Part shown: piece after piece, positions 45,959-52,947 of the stretch | Layout of the letters: each line of letters opens with the position of its first letter | Position numbering within the stretch: the stretch's first letter is position 1 | Assembly: GCF_947496075.1 (NCBI RefSeq) | Contig: NZ_CANMBJ010000011.1 | Span: forward strand, 1 to 52,947 | Reading direction: 5' to 3' | DNA length: 52,947 nucleotides | Origin: an uncultured Tateyamaria sp. | GTDB taxonomy: Bacteria; Pseudomonadota; Alphaproteobacteria; Rhodobacterales; Rhodobacteraceae | Made by a program: the position numbers and the translations under genes | Notes under the pieces: generated by a model | Databases searched by the model: none | The model's input: only the letters and a program-made list of their open reading frames with translations | What the model was told of the DNA's origin: nothing

Positions 45959-48811
45959 TCACACGTTGTCATTCGCCAGCCTGCTCAACCCGGCCAACAC
46001 CTTCTGACTGACGTCCTTTACCTGCGCATTCCAGTACCTCACGGTCTTCTTGTAAGGCAACGGAATGTGCGGTTCGATGAATGTGCGCAAGGTGTCACCA
46101 CGCAGTATTGTCAGCGTTTCACGCGCTTCCTCGGGTGGCGCGTCCCGCAGGTATTGGGCCGCAGCGCAGGTCAGCATGCCCGGCCCGGTCTTGAACCAAG
46201 CGGCATCGGCATCCCGGGCCAGCAATGCCCTGATCGTCATGTTCAGGGCGATTTGCACAATCGGGTTGCCCGGCGGGGTGATCATCGTGTTGTTCGCAAT
46301 GGCCCCGATCGGCTCACGCGTGACCACAAGGCCCGCCCCAAGAGACGCCAACGCGCCGATGTCCCCCACGGCCCGGTCATCGGCATCACTGTAGATGCCG
46401 CCGAACTTGTAGAGCACACACAACCGGATCAGGTCACTTTCCTCGGCCACATGGCGCGCCCGATTGAAGGCGGTAACAGCACGGGCGCCAAACTGACGGC
46501 GCAAAAAGTTGACGGCGCGCTGCCGGTTCAACAGGACATGTTCGAAGTCCGGCACCGCCGCCCAGTCCGCAATCAGTGCGGCGACGTCATCCGGGACCGC
46601 TTCGGTGTCCCAATACTGAAAGATGCGCTTGGGGATCGGTGTCTGACGGGGTGGGACACTCGGATCCGCCGCTGCGTCCCAACGGTCCACAATGCATTTT
46701 GCGGGATAATAGTACTGCGCGGCAAGGCGCCCCTCGATCTCTTCTTGCGGGGTCCCCTGCCCCTTTGCCTTGGCCTCCAATGTGCGAAAGACCTGCAAAT
46801 CGGCCAGCATGCGGCCGTGCAATCCAGTGGCGAAATGCGCCGCCACCCGATTGGTGCTTTGCGGGTCGGTGCGAATGTGCTGGCGCGTGGCCAACGCGCG
46901 ATCCAGATCACCACAGGCCAGGCACACATCCAGAAAATGCCGCGGATGCAGACCCGGCAATCCGGCGTCTTGCCTGCGGATCGCACGATCAAGCAGCGGT
47001 TGGCTGCACCGTTCGCTGTGCATCAACAGCAACCGTTCACGCTCCACATCAATCCGCGGGTTCGCAGCCACCATTGCATCCAGATGCGCGTGCCCCGCAG
47101 CAAAATCGCGGGCCATGCCGCAGACATGCACAAAAAAACCGTTCAAGGCGCGGTGTTCCGGCCATCGGCGCGCGGCACGGCGCAGGTAGCGCATGGCAAG
47201 CTGTGTGCTGCCCGTGTCCGCAAGATGCCGCCCAACAAGCATCGCAAGGCGGGGCGACTGGCTGTCGGCGCTGACCTTGCGGGCAAGGGCAAGGGCTGCC
47301 TCGGGTCCATCGGCGAAAGACGCGACATCAACCCGGAACTCCGCCTGATGGACCGGCGGCAGCTTGGCGCACAGGGCGTCGGCGACCTCTCTCAACATCT
47401 TCGTGTCGGCAGTGATATGGGCAAGCCTCAACAACCGCCGCGCAAACACCAGTGACAGACGCTCGCGATCCATCATCGCATCGATCAGTGTACTTGAAAT
47501 GTCCGGCAGGGTCTGCCGTTCCGCCAATGTCAGGACATGTTCCATCTGACCGTCGCTCAACACGTGAGGCTGGTCAGCCAATTGCTGCAGCAGGTCCTTG
47601 ATCTCTGGCGCACGTCCCGCCCGGATCAGGGCCTCGCACAGGGCCAGGGTCAGGGTGGGGTCAGACACCTCCTGCGCAGCCATCTCGGACTGCAGCAGCG
47701 CTATCGCGCCCTCGGGATCATCCCGTTGCTGCGCAATCTTCGCCCTGCCCAATATCGCCCGCAACCGCGTGGCAGGATGCGCGGCACTGCCGACAAATGC
47801 GGCGTCCGCGTCTTGTAATGCGCCAGCCTGCACATGCGCCTTTGCCAACTCCAGCAGCAATGCGCCCGACGGGTCCCCCTCTGCACAGACAGTGTTCAGG
47901 CCATGGGCGGCGTCCGCCGCGCGGCCCGCAGCCAAAAGGGTTTGCGCGCGACGGATGTGAAACACCTCCGGCACCGGGTCGGAATGGGCAATGGCGCGAT
48001 CACATACAGACAGCGCATCTTCGTACGCCCCCATCTGCTGCAGCAGGGCTACCTGCTCTTGAACCGCGGCGGCATGGTCGGGCGTGTTGGCCAATATCGC
48101 GCCAAACACTTTGCTGGCCGCCACGAGGTCCCCAACTTTGCGGTGCAGACGCGCAAGGGTCAGATGGTTCTGGGCCGTTGCATCCTCCCTGCCGACAAGG
48201 TCGGACAGGACGGAAATCGCAGCCTCGCTCTCGCCCATCAGATCAAGGCATTGGGCGCGACGCGTCTCGATCGACGCGTGGGCAAGACAGTTCAGCTCAG
48301 CCGCCTCATCGCACAAGTCCAGCCCATCCGCCCCCCTGCCCTGTTTGATCGCGATGTCGATCAGGCCACGCACGGCGATGGTGTGATCGGGAATGTCGGC
48401 GCGGATGCCTTCGAACAGGCTGGCGGCGCGTTCAAGCGCGCCAGTGCGCAGCAGCAGATTGGCAAACAGGATGGACGCGGGGCGATCTTGCTGACCGTCT
48501 TCATGCAACCTGTCCAAAAGCGCCAGCGCATCCTCGACCCGGCCCAATCGGACCAGCGCCGTTGCCTCTTTGGTTGTGGCCATGGTGCGCAGCTGTGGAA
48601 ACTGGCGGGACACATCGCGTGCAAGGTCCACGGCCCGATCCGTCTCGCCTGTGTTCAACAACTGCTCGATTCGCCACCGATGCGCCGGCATCAGCGCGGG
48701 ATGCAGCGTCAGGATGCGTTCCAGCATCTCCGCAGCCGCAATATCATCACCGGCCTCGTGCTGCTGTCGCAACTGCGCCATCAAAGTGCTGGGAGATGTG
48801 GGTGATGTCAT
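45959..48811 (-). CDS. TPR protein with C-terminal glycosyltransferase (sugar-binding DXD region)
   Basis: A 950-residue protein. About 690 residues at the N-terminus are degenerate TPR or Sel1-like helical repeats (for example ASILFANLLLRTGALERAASLFEG, QEQVALLQQMGAYEDALSVCDR). The C-terminal part is a glycosyltransferase of the Gly_transf_sug type: IPKRIFQYWDTEAVPDDV near residue 722, VAEESDLIRLCVLYKFGGIYSDADD near 790-808 with the DXD metal site, then MITPPGNPIVQIAL and a GPGMLT motif near 880. These enzymes move hexoses in capsule or glycan synthesis. The build parallels the TPR-sulfotransferase at 663. It converges on the epimerase gene (18-base gap) and is divergent from the tail-collar gene. 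Confidence 0.85.
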   Translation of the reverse strand: MTSPTSPSTLMAQLRQQHEAGDDIAAAEMLERILTLHPALMPAHRWRIEQLLNTGETDRAVDLARDVSRQFPQLRTMATTKEATALVRLGRVEDALALLDRLHEDGQQDRPASILFANLLLRTGALERAASLFEGIRADIPDHTIAVRGLIDIAIKQGRGADGLDLCDEAAELNCLAHASIETRRAQCLDLMGESEAAISVLSDLVGREDATAQNHLTLARLHRKVGDLVAASKVFGAILANTPDHAAAVQEQVALLQQMGAYEDALSVCDRAIAHSDPVPEVFHIRRAQTLLAAGRAADAAHGLNTVCAEGDPSGALLLELAKAHVQAGALQDADAAFVGSAAHPATRLRAILGRAKIAQQRDDPEGAIALLQSEMAAQEVSDPTLTLALCEALIRAGRAPEIKDLLQQLADQPHVLSDGQMEHVLTLAERQTLPDISSTLIDAMMDRERLSLVFARRLLRLAHITADTKMLREVADALCAKLPPVHQAEFRVDVASFADGPEAALALARKVSADSQSPRLAMLVGRHLADTGSTQLAMRYLRRAARRWPEHRALNGFFVHVCGMARDFAAGHAHLDAMVAANPRIDVERERLLLMHSERCSQPLLDRAIRRQDAGLPGLHPRHFLDVCLACGDLDRALATRQHIRTDPQSTNRVAAHFATGLHGRMLADLQVFRTLEAKAKGQGTPQEEIEGRLAAQYYYPAKCIVDRWDAAADPSVPPRQTPIPKRIFQYWDTEAVPDDVAALIADWAAVPDFEHVLLNRQRAVNFLRRQFGARAVTAFNRARHVAEESDLIRLCVLYKFGGIYSDADDRAVGDIGALASLGAGLVVTREPIGAIANNTMITPPGNPIVQIALNMTIRALLARDADAAWFKTGPGMLTCAAAQYLRDAPPEEARETLTILRGDTLRTFIEPHIPLPYKKTVRYWNAQVKDVSQKVLAGLSRLANDNV

Positions 48812-49017
48812 CTACGCAGTACCCGCATGGCTAGAACGTATGAAAACAAGGGAAATCAATCCTGACCATCCCGTTTTGCAACCCACGGTATTGCATTCAA
48901 TTGTAAGTTCATTGGAGCATACGTCCCCGTTCTTCAACCGGGATAATCCTTTACATATGATCGTTCAGATCGCTAGCGTTCCGATATCAGACAGAAATTT
49001 TTACGGGGAACGTTTTC

Positions 49018-49572
49018 ATGTCAGAACCATTTATTGCAGAAATTAAGATCTTTGCCGGCAGCTTTGCGCCGCGGGGCTGGGCATTTTGCGACGGACAGCT
49101 TTTGCCCATCAGTCAAAACACCGCGCTGTTTTCGCTCATTGGCACCACCTATGGTGGGGATGGACGTACAACCTTTGCATTACCCGATTTGCGCAGCCGT
49201 GTGCCTGTGCATGTCGGGACCGGCGTGGGTCTCTCAACATACAATTGGGGTCAGCGCGGTGGCATCGAAAATGTCACTCTGACAGAGGCACAAATGCCGT
49301 CCCACACGCACGTCATGCAATCAACCGGCAAGATGATCGCAGAGAGCCGCAACGGAAGCGCGGATGACCCTACCGGCAATATGCTGGCCGCGGGATCAAA
49401 CATCTTCCGTCCGAACACACCAGTTGACGATGTGGAAATGGACCCTGCCATGCTCGAAGTGACGACAACGGCGGGCTTTGCGGGGGGCAGCCAGTCCCAC
49501 ACCAACATGCAGCCATTCCTTGCCATGTACTTCATCATCGCTCTGGTAGGCATTTACCCGTCGCGCAGCTGA
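49018..49572 (+). CDS. Tail-collar domain protein (microcystin-dependent MdpB-like)
   Basis: A 184-residue protein of the phage tail-collar family, also called microcystin-dependent protein in bacteria. It starts with EIKIFAGSFAPRGWAFCDGQLL. Next comes ISQNTALFSLIGTTYGGDGRTTFALPDLRSRVP, the conserved core, later TEAQMPSHTHVM, and the closing MQPFLAMYFIIALVG. Phage genes of other types are absent nearby, so it is not part of a prophage; in bacteria the family occurs as small surface or secreted proteins in clusters of two or three. GGGGAA precedes the ATG by seven bases. A DUF6916 gene follows after 26 bases. Confidence 0.88.
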   Translation: MSEPFIAEIKIFAGSFAPRGWAFCDGQLLPISQNTALFSLIGTTYGGDGRTTFALPDLRSRVPVHVGTGVGLSTYNWGQRGGIENVTLTEAQMPSHTHVMQSTGKMIAESRNGSADDPTGNMLAAGSNIFRPNTPVDDVEMDPAMLEVTTTAGFAGGSQSHTNMQPFLAMYFIIALVGIYPSRS

Positions 49573-49598
49573 TTGAAGCCCGCAAAAAGGAGAGTGAC

Positions 49599-50066
49599 AT
49601 GACACACTCATTCGGATGGACACGACGGACTTTTCTGGCGGCAAAGGCCATGTTGGCGGGCAGCTTTGCCTTGCCTGCGGGGGCCATCGCCGCAACAAGC
49701 GGGGCGTCCGAAACGGCCGTTGGCACGCAAGGTGCGGTGGCACCTGCGCGGTGGTCCACAGCCACGGCAGATGAGCTTCAACCCTTTGTCGGGCAGCGGT
49801 TCCGCGTCAAAACAAAAGAGCACGGGCATGTGGTTCTGAAACTGGTGGATGTCCAATCTCCCAGCGCAGATCCCGACCGTCCGGCGCACTTGCCCCGCCG
49901 CGTCAGCGTTTCAGCATTGTTTGAAGGCCCGGAGGCGCACCTGCTGGCACAGGCCGGAGACGGCGTGCATACCGTTTCGCATCCGCGCATCGGCACGTCG
50001 GTGGCGTTTCTGAAACCACTGCCACGCCAACAAGGCGGCTACGATATTGAAATGGTCCTGAACTAA
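49599..50066 (+). CDS. Exported DUF6916-like protein with Tat-type signal
   Basis: A 155-residue protein. The N-terminus has a twin-arginine motif TRRTFLAAK followed by a hydrophobic stretch ending ALPAGAIAA, a likely Tat signal with cleavage near residue 32. The mature part (TADELQPFVGQRFRV..., VVLKLVDVQSP, ALFEGPEAHLL, SHPRIG) matches the DUF6916 pattern, and the small protein at 50611 looks like its paralogue (TAELLEPLVGGTVHV, LDLTGPPDPVI). AAGGAGAG precedes the ATG. It is downstream of the tail-collar gene in one operon; this pairing recurs in bacterial genomes, as far as I know, but the function is not established. Confidence 0.75.
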   Translation: MTHSFGWTRRTFLAAKAMLAGSFALPAGAIAATSGASETAVGTQGAVAPARWSTATADELQPFVGQRFRVKTKEHGHVVLKLVDVQSPSADPDRPAHLPRRVSVSALFEGPEAHLLAQAGDGVHTVSHPRIGTSVAFLKPLPRQQGGYDIEMVLN

Positions 50067-50074
50067 AGGACCGG

Positions 50075-50102
50075 CGGGCACCCGGATCAACCCGGGTGCC
50101 CG
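50075..50102 (+). other. Perfect 11-bp hairpin between the DUF6916 and GNAT genes
   Basis: CGGGCACCCGG at 50075-50085 pairs with CCGGGTGCCCG at 50092-50102 around a six-base loop ATCAAC. No T-run follows, so it is a poor intrinsic terminator. It may instead stabilise or attenuate the transcript. Confidence 0.6.
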
Positions 50103-50137
50103 TGACCTTCCCGAACATGGTGCCCCCCATGTGGGAC

Positions 50138-50614
50138 ATGACGATAAACGATCTCACAGTGCGACCCGCAGCACCGCAAGACGCTGACTTCTTGCGGACG
50201 CTTTTCATGGCCGTTCAGCGCCCTTCATTCGCTGCCGTCCCCCTGTCCGACGCGCAACTGACGCAAATGCTCGACATGCAATACAGCGCGCAGACCCAAA
50301 GCCATGCGGCAGCACATCCCGACGCGGTGGATCATCTTCTGTTGAAAGGAAAAATGTCCGTGGGCCGTCTGTCCGCCAAGCGAACGGCGGCAGGCATACA
50401 CCTCATCGACTTCGCGATTGTCCCCGATCACCAGGCAAAAGGCATCGGCACATCGGTGTTGAAGGCGGTTTGCGACCACGCACACCAGCAAGGTCATGAC
50501 ATCACCTTGCAAGTCTTCAAGGGCAACAGTGCGCAACGGCTTTATCAAAGGCTGGGGTTCAAACCGTTTGCCGACGCGGACCCCTACCTCAAGATGATCT
50601 TGCCCGCGCCCTAG
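50138..50614 (+). CDS. GNAT family N-acetyltransferase
   Basis: A 158-residue acetyltransferase from the ATG at 50138 (starts at 50117 and the GTG at 50096 are possible; the latter falls in the hairpin). The GNAT pattern is visible: LTVRPAAPQDADFLRTLF at the start, LIDFAIVPDHQAKGIGTSVLKAV as beta4 and the acetyl-CoA loop (Q-x-x-G-I-G), and FKGNSAQRLYQRLGFK near the end. The substrate is unknown. It lies after the tail-collar and DUF6916 genes, an association I recall from other proteobacteria, and ends in a four-base convergent overlap with the second DUF6916 gene. Confidence 0.82.
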   Translation: MTINDLTVRPAAPQDADFLRTLFMAVQRPSFAAVPLSDAQLTQMLDMQYSAQTQSHAAAHPDAVDHLLLKGKMSVGRLSAKRTAAGIHLIDFAIVPDHQAKGIGTSVLKAVCDHAHQQGHDITLQVFKGNSAQRLYQRLGFKPFADADPYLKMILPAP

Positions 50615-50916
50615 CTGAACCCGATGTTGTAATAGGTTCCGGCCTCGTCCTGACCATGGGGGCTGATGAACAAATGCATCGGGTCTTGTCCCGGCAACGT
50701 GATCGGATAGGTCAACGCCTCGATCACCGGGTCAGGCGGGCCGGTCAGGTCCAGGGTAAAAGCGGTGTGTATCACGCCGCCATTCCCGTCATCCGCCCCC
50801 TGCCCCATCGGATCAACCTTGGTGAGGGTCATCGCGATCTGCTGTCCAGCGTCAAGCTGTACGTGAACGGTTCCCCCGACAAGAGGTTCAAGCAATTCAG
50901 CGGTCAATTTCACCAT
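50611..50916 (-). CDS. Second DUF6916-like small protein
   Basis: A 101-residue protein without a signal peptide (MVKLTAELLEPLVGGTVHVQL..., FTLDLTGPPDPVIEALTYPITL, MHLFISPHGQ). It is a likely paralogue of the exported protein at 49599. The ATG at 50916 begins the domain; a frame back to 50964 adds residues without likeness. It is on the minus strand facing the GNAT gene, so it has its own promoter in the 177-bp region shared with the Hint gene at 51094. Confidence 0.7.
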   Translation of the reverse strand: MVKLTAELLEPLVGGTVHVQLDAGQQIAMTLTKVDPMGQGADDGNGGVIHTAFTLDLTGPPDPVIEALTYPITLPGQDPMHLFISPHGQDEAGTYYNIGFS

Positions 50917-51013
50917 GGCACCCGACGTGTGTTGTTGCAGTTTACGAGACCAAAGACGTGGCACAGCGCGGACAATTTGGCAATTTTTGGCGAACCTTAC
51001 AGCTCAAACGGGT

Positions 51014-51058
51014 TTTTGCCGTTTTTTCGTTGGCAGACCAACCCGCTTACCGTACAAG
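51014..51058 (+). promoter_or_regulatory. Promoter of the first tandem Hint gene
   Basis: TTGGCA (51030-51035) and TACAAG (51053-51058) are 17 bases apart, a fair sigma-70-type promoter, 36 bases before the ATG. The element TTTTGCCGTTT..TC.TTGGCAG just upstream and across the -35 box recurs at the same distance before the second Hint gene (52267-52312), so it is conserved between the two copies. Confidence 0.55.
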
Positions 51059-51093
51059 TTTTTTAAATAAATTTTAATCGCAGGGAACAGACG

Positions 51094-52140
51094 ATGCCCA
51101 CATTCGAGTTTGACGACAATGGCGACACCAACAGCGGTTCAACCGTCGCAATCAATTTCACAGACGACGGCATTCCATTCACGCTCAGCACAGTTGGCAA
51201 TGCCGGCGGGGCACAAATTATCGCAAATGACGGTATAGCTGGAGGTCAGATTTCGATCTCTGACTTCACCACCGGCGGGACTTATGCACTGGATGTTGGT
51301 GCCGGAAACGCGCCTGACACAAACTTTGGGGCCTCCGGTGGGAATATTACGCTGCAACTGGGTAGTACTGTCTCGGGCACCTGGAACGTTGTCTTTGTGC
51401 ACGAAACCAATACGGCATTGAACCAGACATTCACTGTGACGTCGGGCAGTGCCAGCGCGCCACTCAGCTTCGCCACAACAGAAAACTTCAGTGAAATCCA
51501 GTTTTCAATGACATCCGGCTTCGGGCTCATCACCGTTGGCAGCCTGACCGCCACGATCACCTGCTACCTCGCAGGCACCGGCATCGCGACACCGACAGGC
51601 CGCGTGGCCGTCGAAACGCTGCAGCCGGGCGACGAAATCCTGACGGCCGACGGCGGCACCACCACCGTGCGCTGGCTCGGCATCCAGCCGATCGACACGA
51701 AAACCGCGACACCGGCCAAGGCGAACCCAATCTGCTTCACCGCAGGCTCCATCGCCCCGAATGTGCCGTCGCGCGATCTGTTTGTATCGCCCGACCACGC
51801 CATGGACATCGACGGCATCCTCTACAACGCCACGGCGCTTGTGAACGGTCGCTCGATCTACCAGGTTGCGCAGATGCCGATGGATGGCTTCACCTACTAC
51901 CACATCGACACCGGGTCGCATGAGCTGGTGCTGGCCGAAGGCGCCGCGTCCGAGACCTATCTCGATGCCGTGGGCCGCGATGCGTTCATCAACGGCCACG
52001 AACAGGCGGATGCGCCGATCATCAGCGAAATGTCGGTGCCGCGCATCGTCGCGCGCCGCATGGTGCCGCAGCATGTGGTCGACGCGCTGGCAGAACGGGC
52101 CGATGCGCTGGGATACACGGCAGCCGCGAAAGTCGCCTAA
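51094..52140 (+). CDS. Hint_2 domain protein, complete copy
   Basis: A 348-residue protein. The N-terminal ~156 residues are a beta-rich domain with many Gly, Thr, Asn and Asp (FDDNGDTNSGSTVAINF..., FVHETNTALNQTFTV, FATTENFSEIQFSM). The Hint_2 domain starts at Cys157 in ATITCYLAGTG and contains VETLQPGDEILTADGG and SPDHAMDIDG. Related roseobacter proteins carry Hint_2 at their C-terminus; the Cys suggests autoprocessing between residues 156 and 157. No signal peptide is seen, so secretion, if any, is of another type. AGGGAA precedes the ATG. The paralogue starting at 52349 is similar at the N-terminus but almost identical in the Hint part. Confidence 0.85.
   Translation: MPTFEFDDNGDTNSGSTVAINFTDDGIPFTLSTVGNAGGAQIIANDGIAGGQISISDFTTGGTYALDVGAGNAPDTNFGASGGNITLQLGSTVSGTWNVVFVHETNTALNQTFTVTSGSASAPLSFATTENFSEIQFSMTSGFGLITVGSLTATITCYLAGTGIATPTGRVAVETLQPGDEILTADGGTTTVRWLGIQPIDTKTATPAKANPICFTAGSIAPNVPSRDLFVSPDHAMDIDGILYNATALVNGRSIYQVAQMPMDGFTYYHIDTGSHELVLAEGAASETYLDAVGRDAFINGHEQADAPIISEMSVPRIVARRMVPQHVVDALAERADALGYTAAAKVA
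51540..52139 (+). repeat. Near-identical Hint repeat (paired with 52807 through the junction to 536)
   Basis: From about 51540 to the stop codon the DNA matches the second Hint gene except at 51603 (C against T52870) and 52092 (A against G489). Upstream the two genes match only loosely, and downstream not at all. The contig begins exactly at the first base after the first difference, as expected if the assembly broke at this repeat. Confidence 0.8.
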
Positions 52141-52174
52141 ACGCTTCTGGCGCTAAGACAAAAACACGAATGAA

Positions 52175-52199
52175 AGGATCGGCTCTGCCGGTCCTTTTT
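52175..52199 (+). terminator. Rho-independent terminator between the tandem Hint genes
   Basis: AGGATCGGC pairs with GCCGGTCCT (one G-T pair) around TCT, and a run of T follows. It is unrelated in sequence to the terminator after the other Hint gene at 562. Confidence 0.75.
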
Positions 52200-52266
52200 C
52201 GTTGGATCAGGGCGCTTAACATGACCTAACTGCCACTTTTTGCAGGAATCCAGCAACCCACGCGCG

Positions 52267-52312
52267 ATTTTGCCGTTTAATCATTGGCAGGTTAACCCGG
52301 GCACCCTAGAGG
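52267..52312 (+). promoter_or_regulatory. Promoter of the second Hint gene
   Basis: TTGGCA (52284-52289) and TAGAGG (52307-52312) are 17 bases apart, in the same position relative to the ATG as in the first copy, with the shared TTTTGCCGTTT and AACCCG elements around the -35 box. Confidence 0.5.
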
Positions 52313-52348
52313 TTCTGTCAACGAGACTACAAATTCGGGGAACAATCG

Positions 52349-52947
52349 ATGCCCACATTCCAGTTTGATGAAGGCAACGCGTTTGACATCGGCTCAAACG
52401 CTTCAATCAACTTCACGGATGCCACTGTACCGTTCACGCTCAGCACAAGCGGCAACTTCGGCGGTGGACAGCTTTTCGCAGATGGCGGAGGCGCACAGCA
52501 GATCCTTATCGGCGATTCCAACACCATTGGCGGGGACTACGTACTGGATATCGGTACGGCAAACACCTCCGGCACAAATTTCGGGGCCTCTGGCGGAAAC
52601 ATTTCCCTGCAACTGGGCACATCAATCAACGGGGGTTGGGACATCGTCTTTGTGCACGAGACCAACACGGCCCTGAACCAGACATTCACTGTCAACTCGC
52701 TCAACACCGGTTCGACCCTGAGTTTCGCCACGACAGAAAACTTCAGTGAAATCCGTTTCTCCTATTCGACACCCGGCCTTGGCGGTTTTGGGGAGCTGAC
52801 CATCAACAGCCTGACCGCCACGATCACCTGCTACCTCGCAGGCACCGGCATCGCGACACCGACAGGCCGTGTGGCCGTCGAAACGCTGCAGCCGGGCGAC
52901 GAAATCCTGACGGCCGACGGCGGCACCACCACCGTGCGCTGGCTCGG
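52349..52947 (+). CDS. Hint_2 domain protein, N-terminal part (continues at base 1)
   Basis: The gene begins with ATG 52349 after GGGGAA. Its first 522 bases (174 codons to 52870) are unique; the last 77 bases repeat 1-77 of the window. Joined to 1-537 it gives about 352 residues. The N-terminal domain follows the paralogue in outline (FDEGNAFDIGSNASINFTD..., FVHETNTALNQTFTV, FATTENFSEIRFSY) but with many changes and extra residues before the Hint Cys. The Cys is in ATITCYLAGTGIATPTG, as in the paralogue. The gene is the second of a tandem pair with a period of about 1.27 kb. Confidence 0.85.
   Translation, partial: MPTFQFDEGNAFDIGSNASINFTDATVPFTLSTSGNFGGGQLFADGGGAQQILIGDSNTIGGDYVLDIGTANTSGTNFGASGGNISLQLGTSINGGWDIVFVHETNTALNQTFTVNSLNTGSTLSFATTENFSEIRFSYSTPGLGGFGELTINSLTATITCYLAGTGIATPTGRVAVETLQPGDEILTADGGTTTVRWL
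52871..52947. repeat. 77-bp terminal overlap with bases 1-77 (circle closure)
   Basis: Both window ends carry the same 77 bases, starting GTGGCCGTCGAAACGCTG and ending GCGCTGGCTCGG. The reading frame of the Hint gene is kept when the overlap is merged. This is what a circular molecule assembled with a 77-base word gives; the sequence belongs to the Hint repeat, which also occurs at 51604. Confidence 0.85.

Noticed and set aside
48570..49046. Plus-strand frame upstream of the tail-collar gene
   Set aside because: Starts inside the TPR-glycosyltransferase on the other strand and overlaps the tail-collar start in another frame; no protein-like pattern.
49018..49572. Tail-collar gene as evidence for a prophage
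   Set aside because: No capsid, terminase, integrase or other tail genes are nearby; the family is common outside phages.
36062..52226. Shared motif GCGCYTAACATGAC at 36062 and 52213 as a common regulatory site
   Set aside because: A 15-base near-match between two places is about what chance gives in 53 kb, and the two sites lie at different distances from their genes.

Overview
The window reads as one complete circular plasmid of a marine alphaproteobacterium (Rhodobacterales, roseobacter group), opened inside a gene. The last 77 bases (52871-52947) are identical to bases 1-77, and the gene cut at the right end continues in frame into the one cut at the left end, so the circle should be 52,870 bp. 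The roseobacter assignment rests on the Hint_2, RTX, DUF2793 and TPR-sulfotransferase families, the high GC content, and the likeness to the rhamnose-operon 'biofilm plasmids' described in that group. It is an inference from gene content, not a database match.

Layout. 2.5-6.9 kb is the replication and partition block: a Rep_3-like initiator on the minus strand, an origin with five 22-bp iterons, an AT-rich stretch, and parA-parB on the plus strand with three palindromic parS-like sites, one of them inside parB. 7.2-10.7 kb has a methyltransferase and a large RTX protein. 10.9-14 kb is a kpsE-kpsT-kpsM export cassette for polysaccharide. 14-32.4 kb is a dense island of glycosyltransferases, sulfotransferases, an acyltransferase, an epimerase and an SGNH-like hydrolase. 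32.5-36 kb is the dTDP-L-rhamnose operon rmlCBDA. 36.2-43.5 kb encodes surface or secreted proteins: DUF2793 with a C1q-like end, a serralysin-type RTX metalloprotease with a small upstream partner, and a propeller-like RTX protein. 43.6-45.9 kb makes UDP-glucuronate and its C4 epimer. 46-48.8 kb is a TPR-glycosyltransferase. 49-50.9 kb is a tail-collar/DUF6916/GNAT/DUF6916 cluster. 51-52.9 kb, wrapping to 0.5 kb, is a tandem pair of Hint_2 proteins, followed by a TPR-sulfotransferase at 0.66-2.5 kb.

Together the genes look like a mobile kit for making, sulfating, exporting and decorating an acidic, rhamnose-containing surface polysaccharide, plus a set of calcium-binding adhesin or enzyme proteins exported by type I secretion. 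Six sulfotransferases on one 53-kb replicon is the most striking feature. Outer-membrane polysaccharide export, KpsC/KpsS and the type I ABC transporter are not encoded here and would have to come from other replicons. I see no transposase, integrase, relaxase, toxin-antitoxin pair, tRNA, rRNA or CRISPR array.
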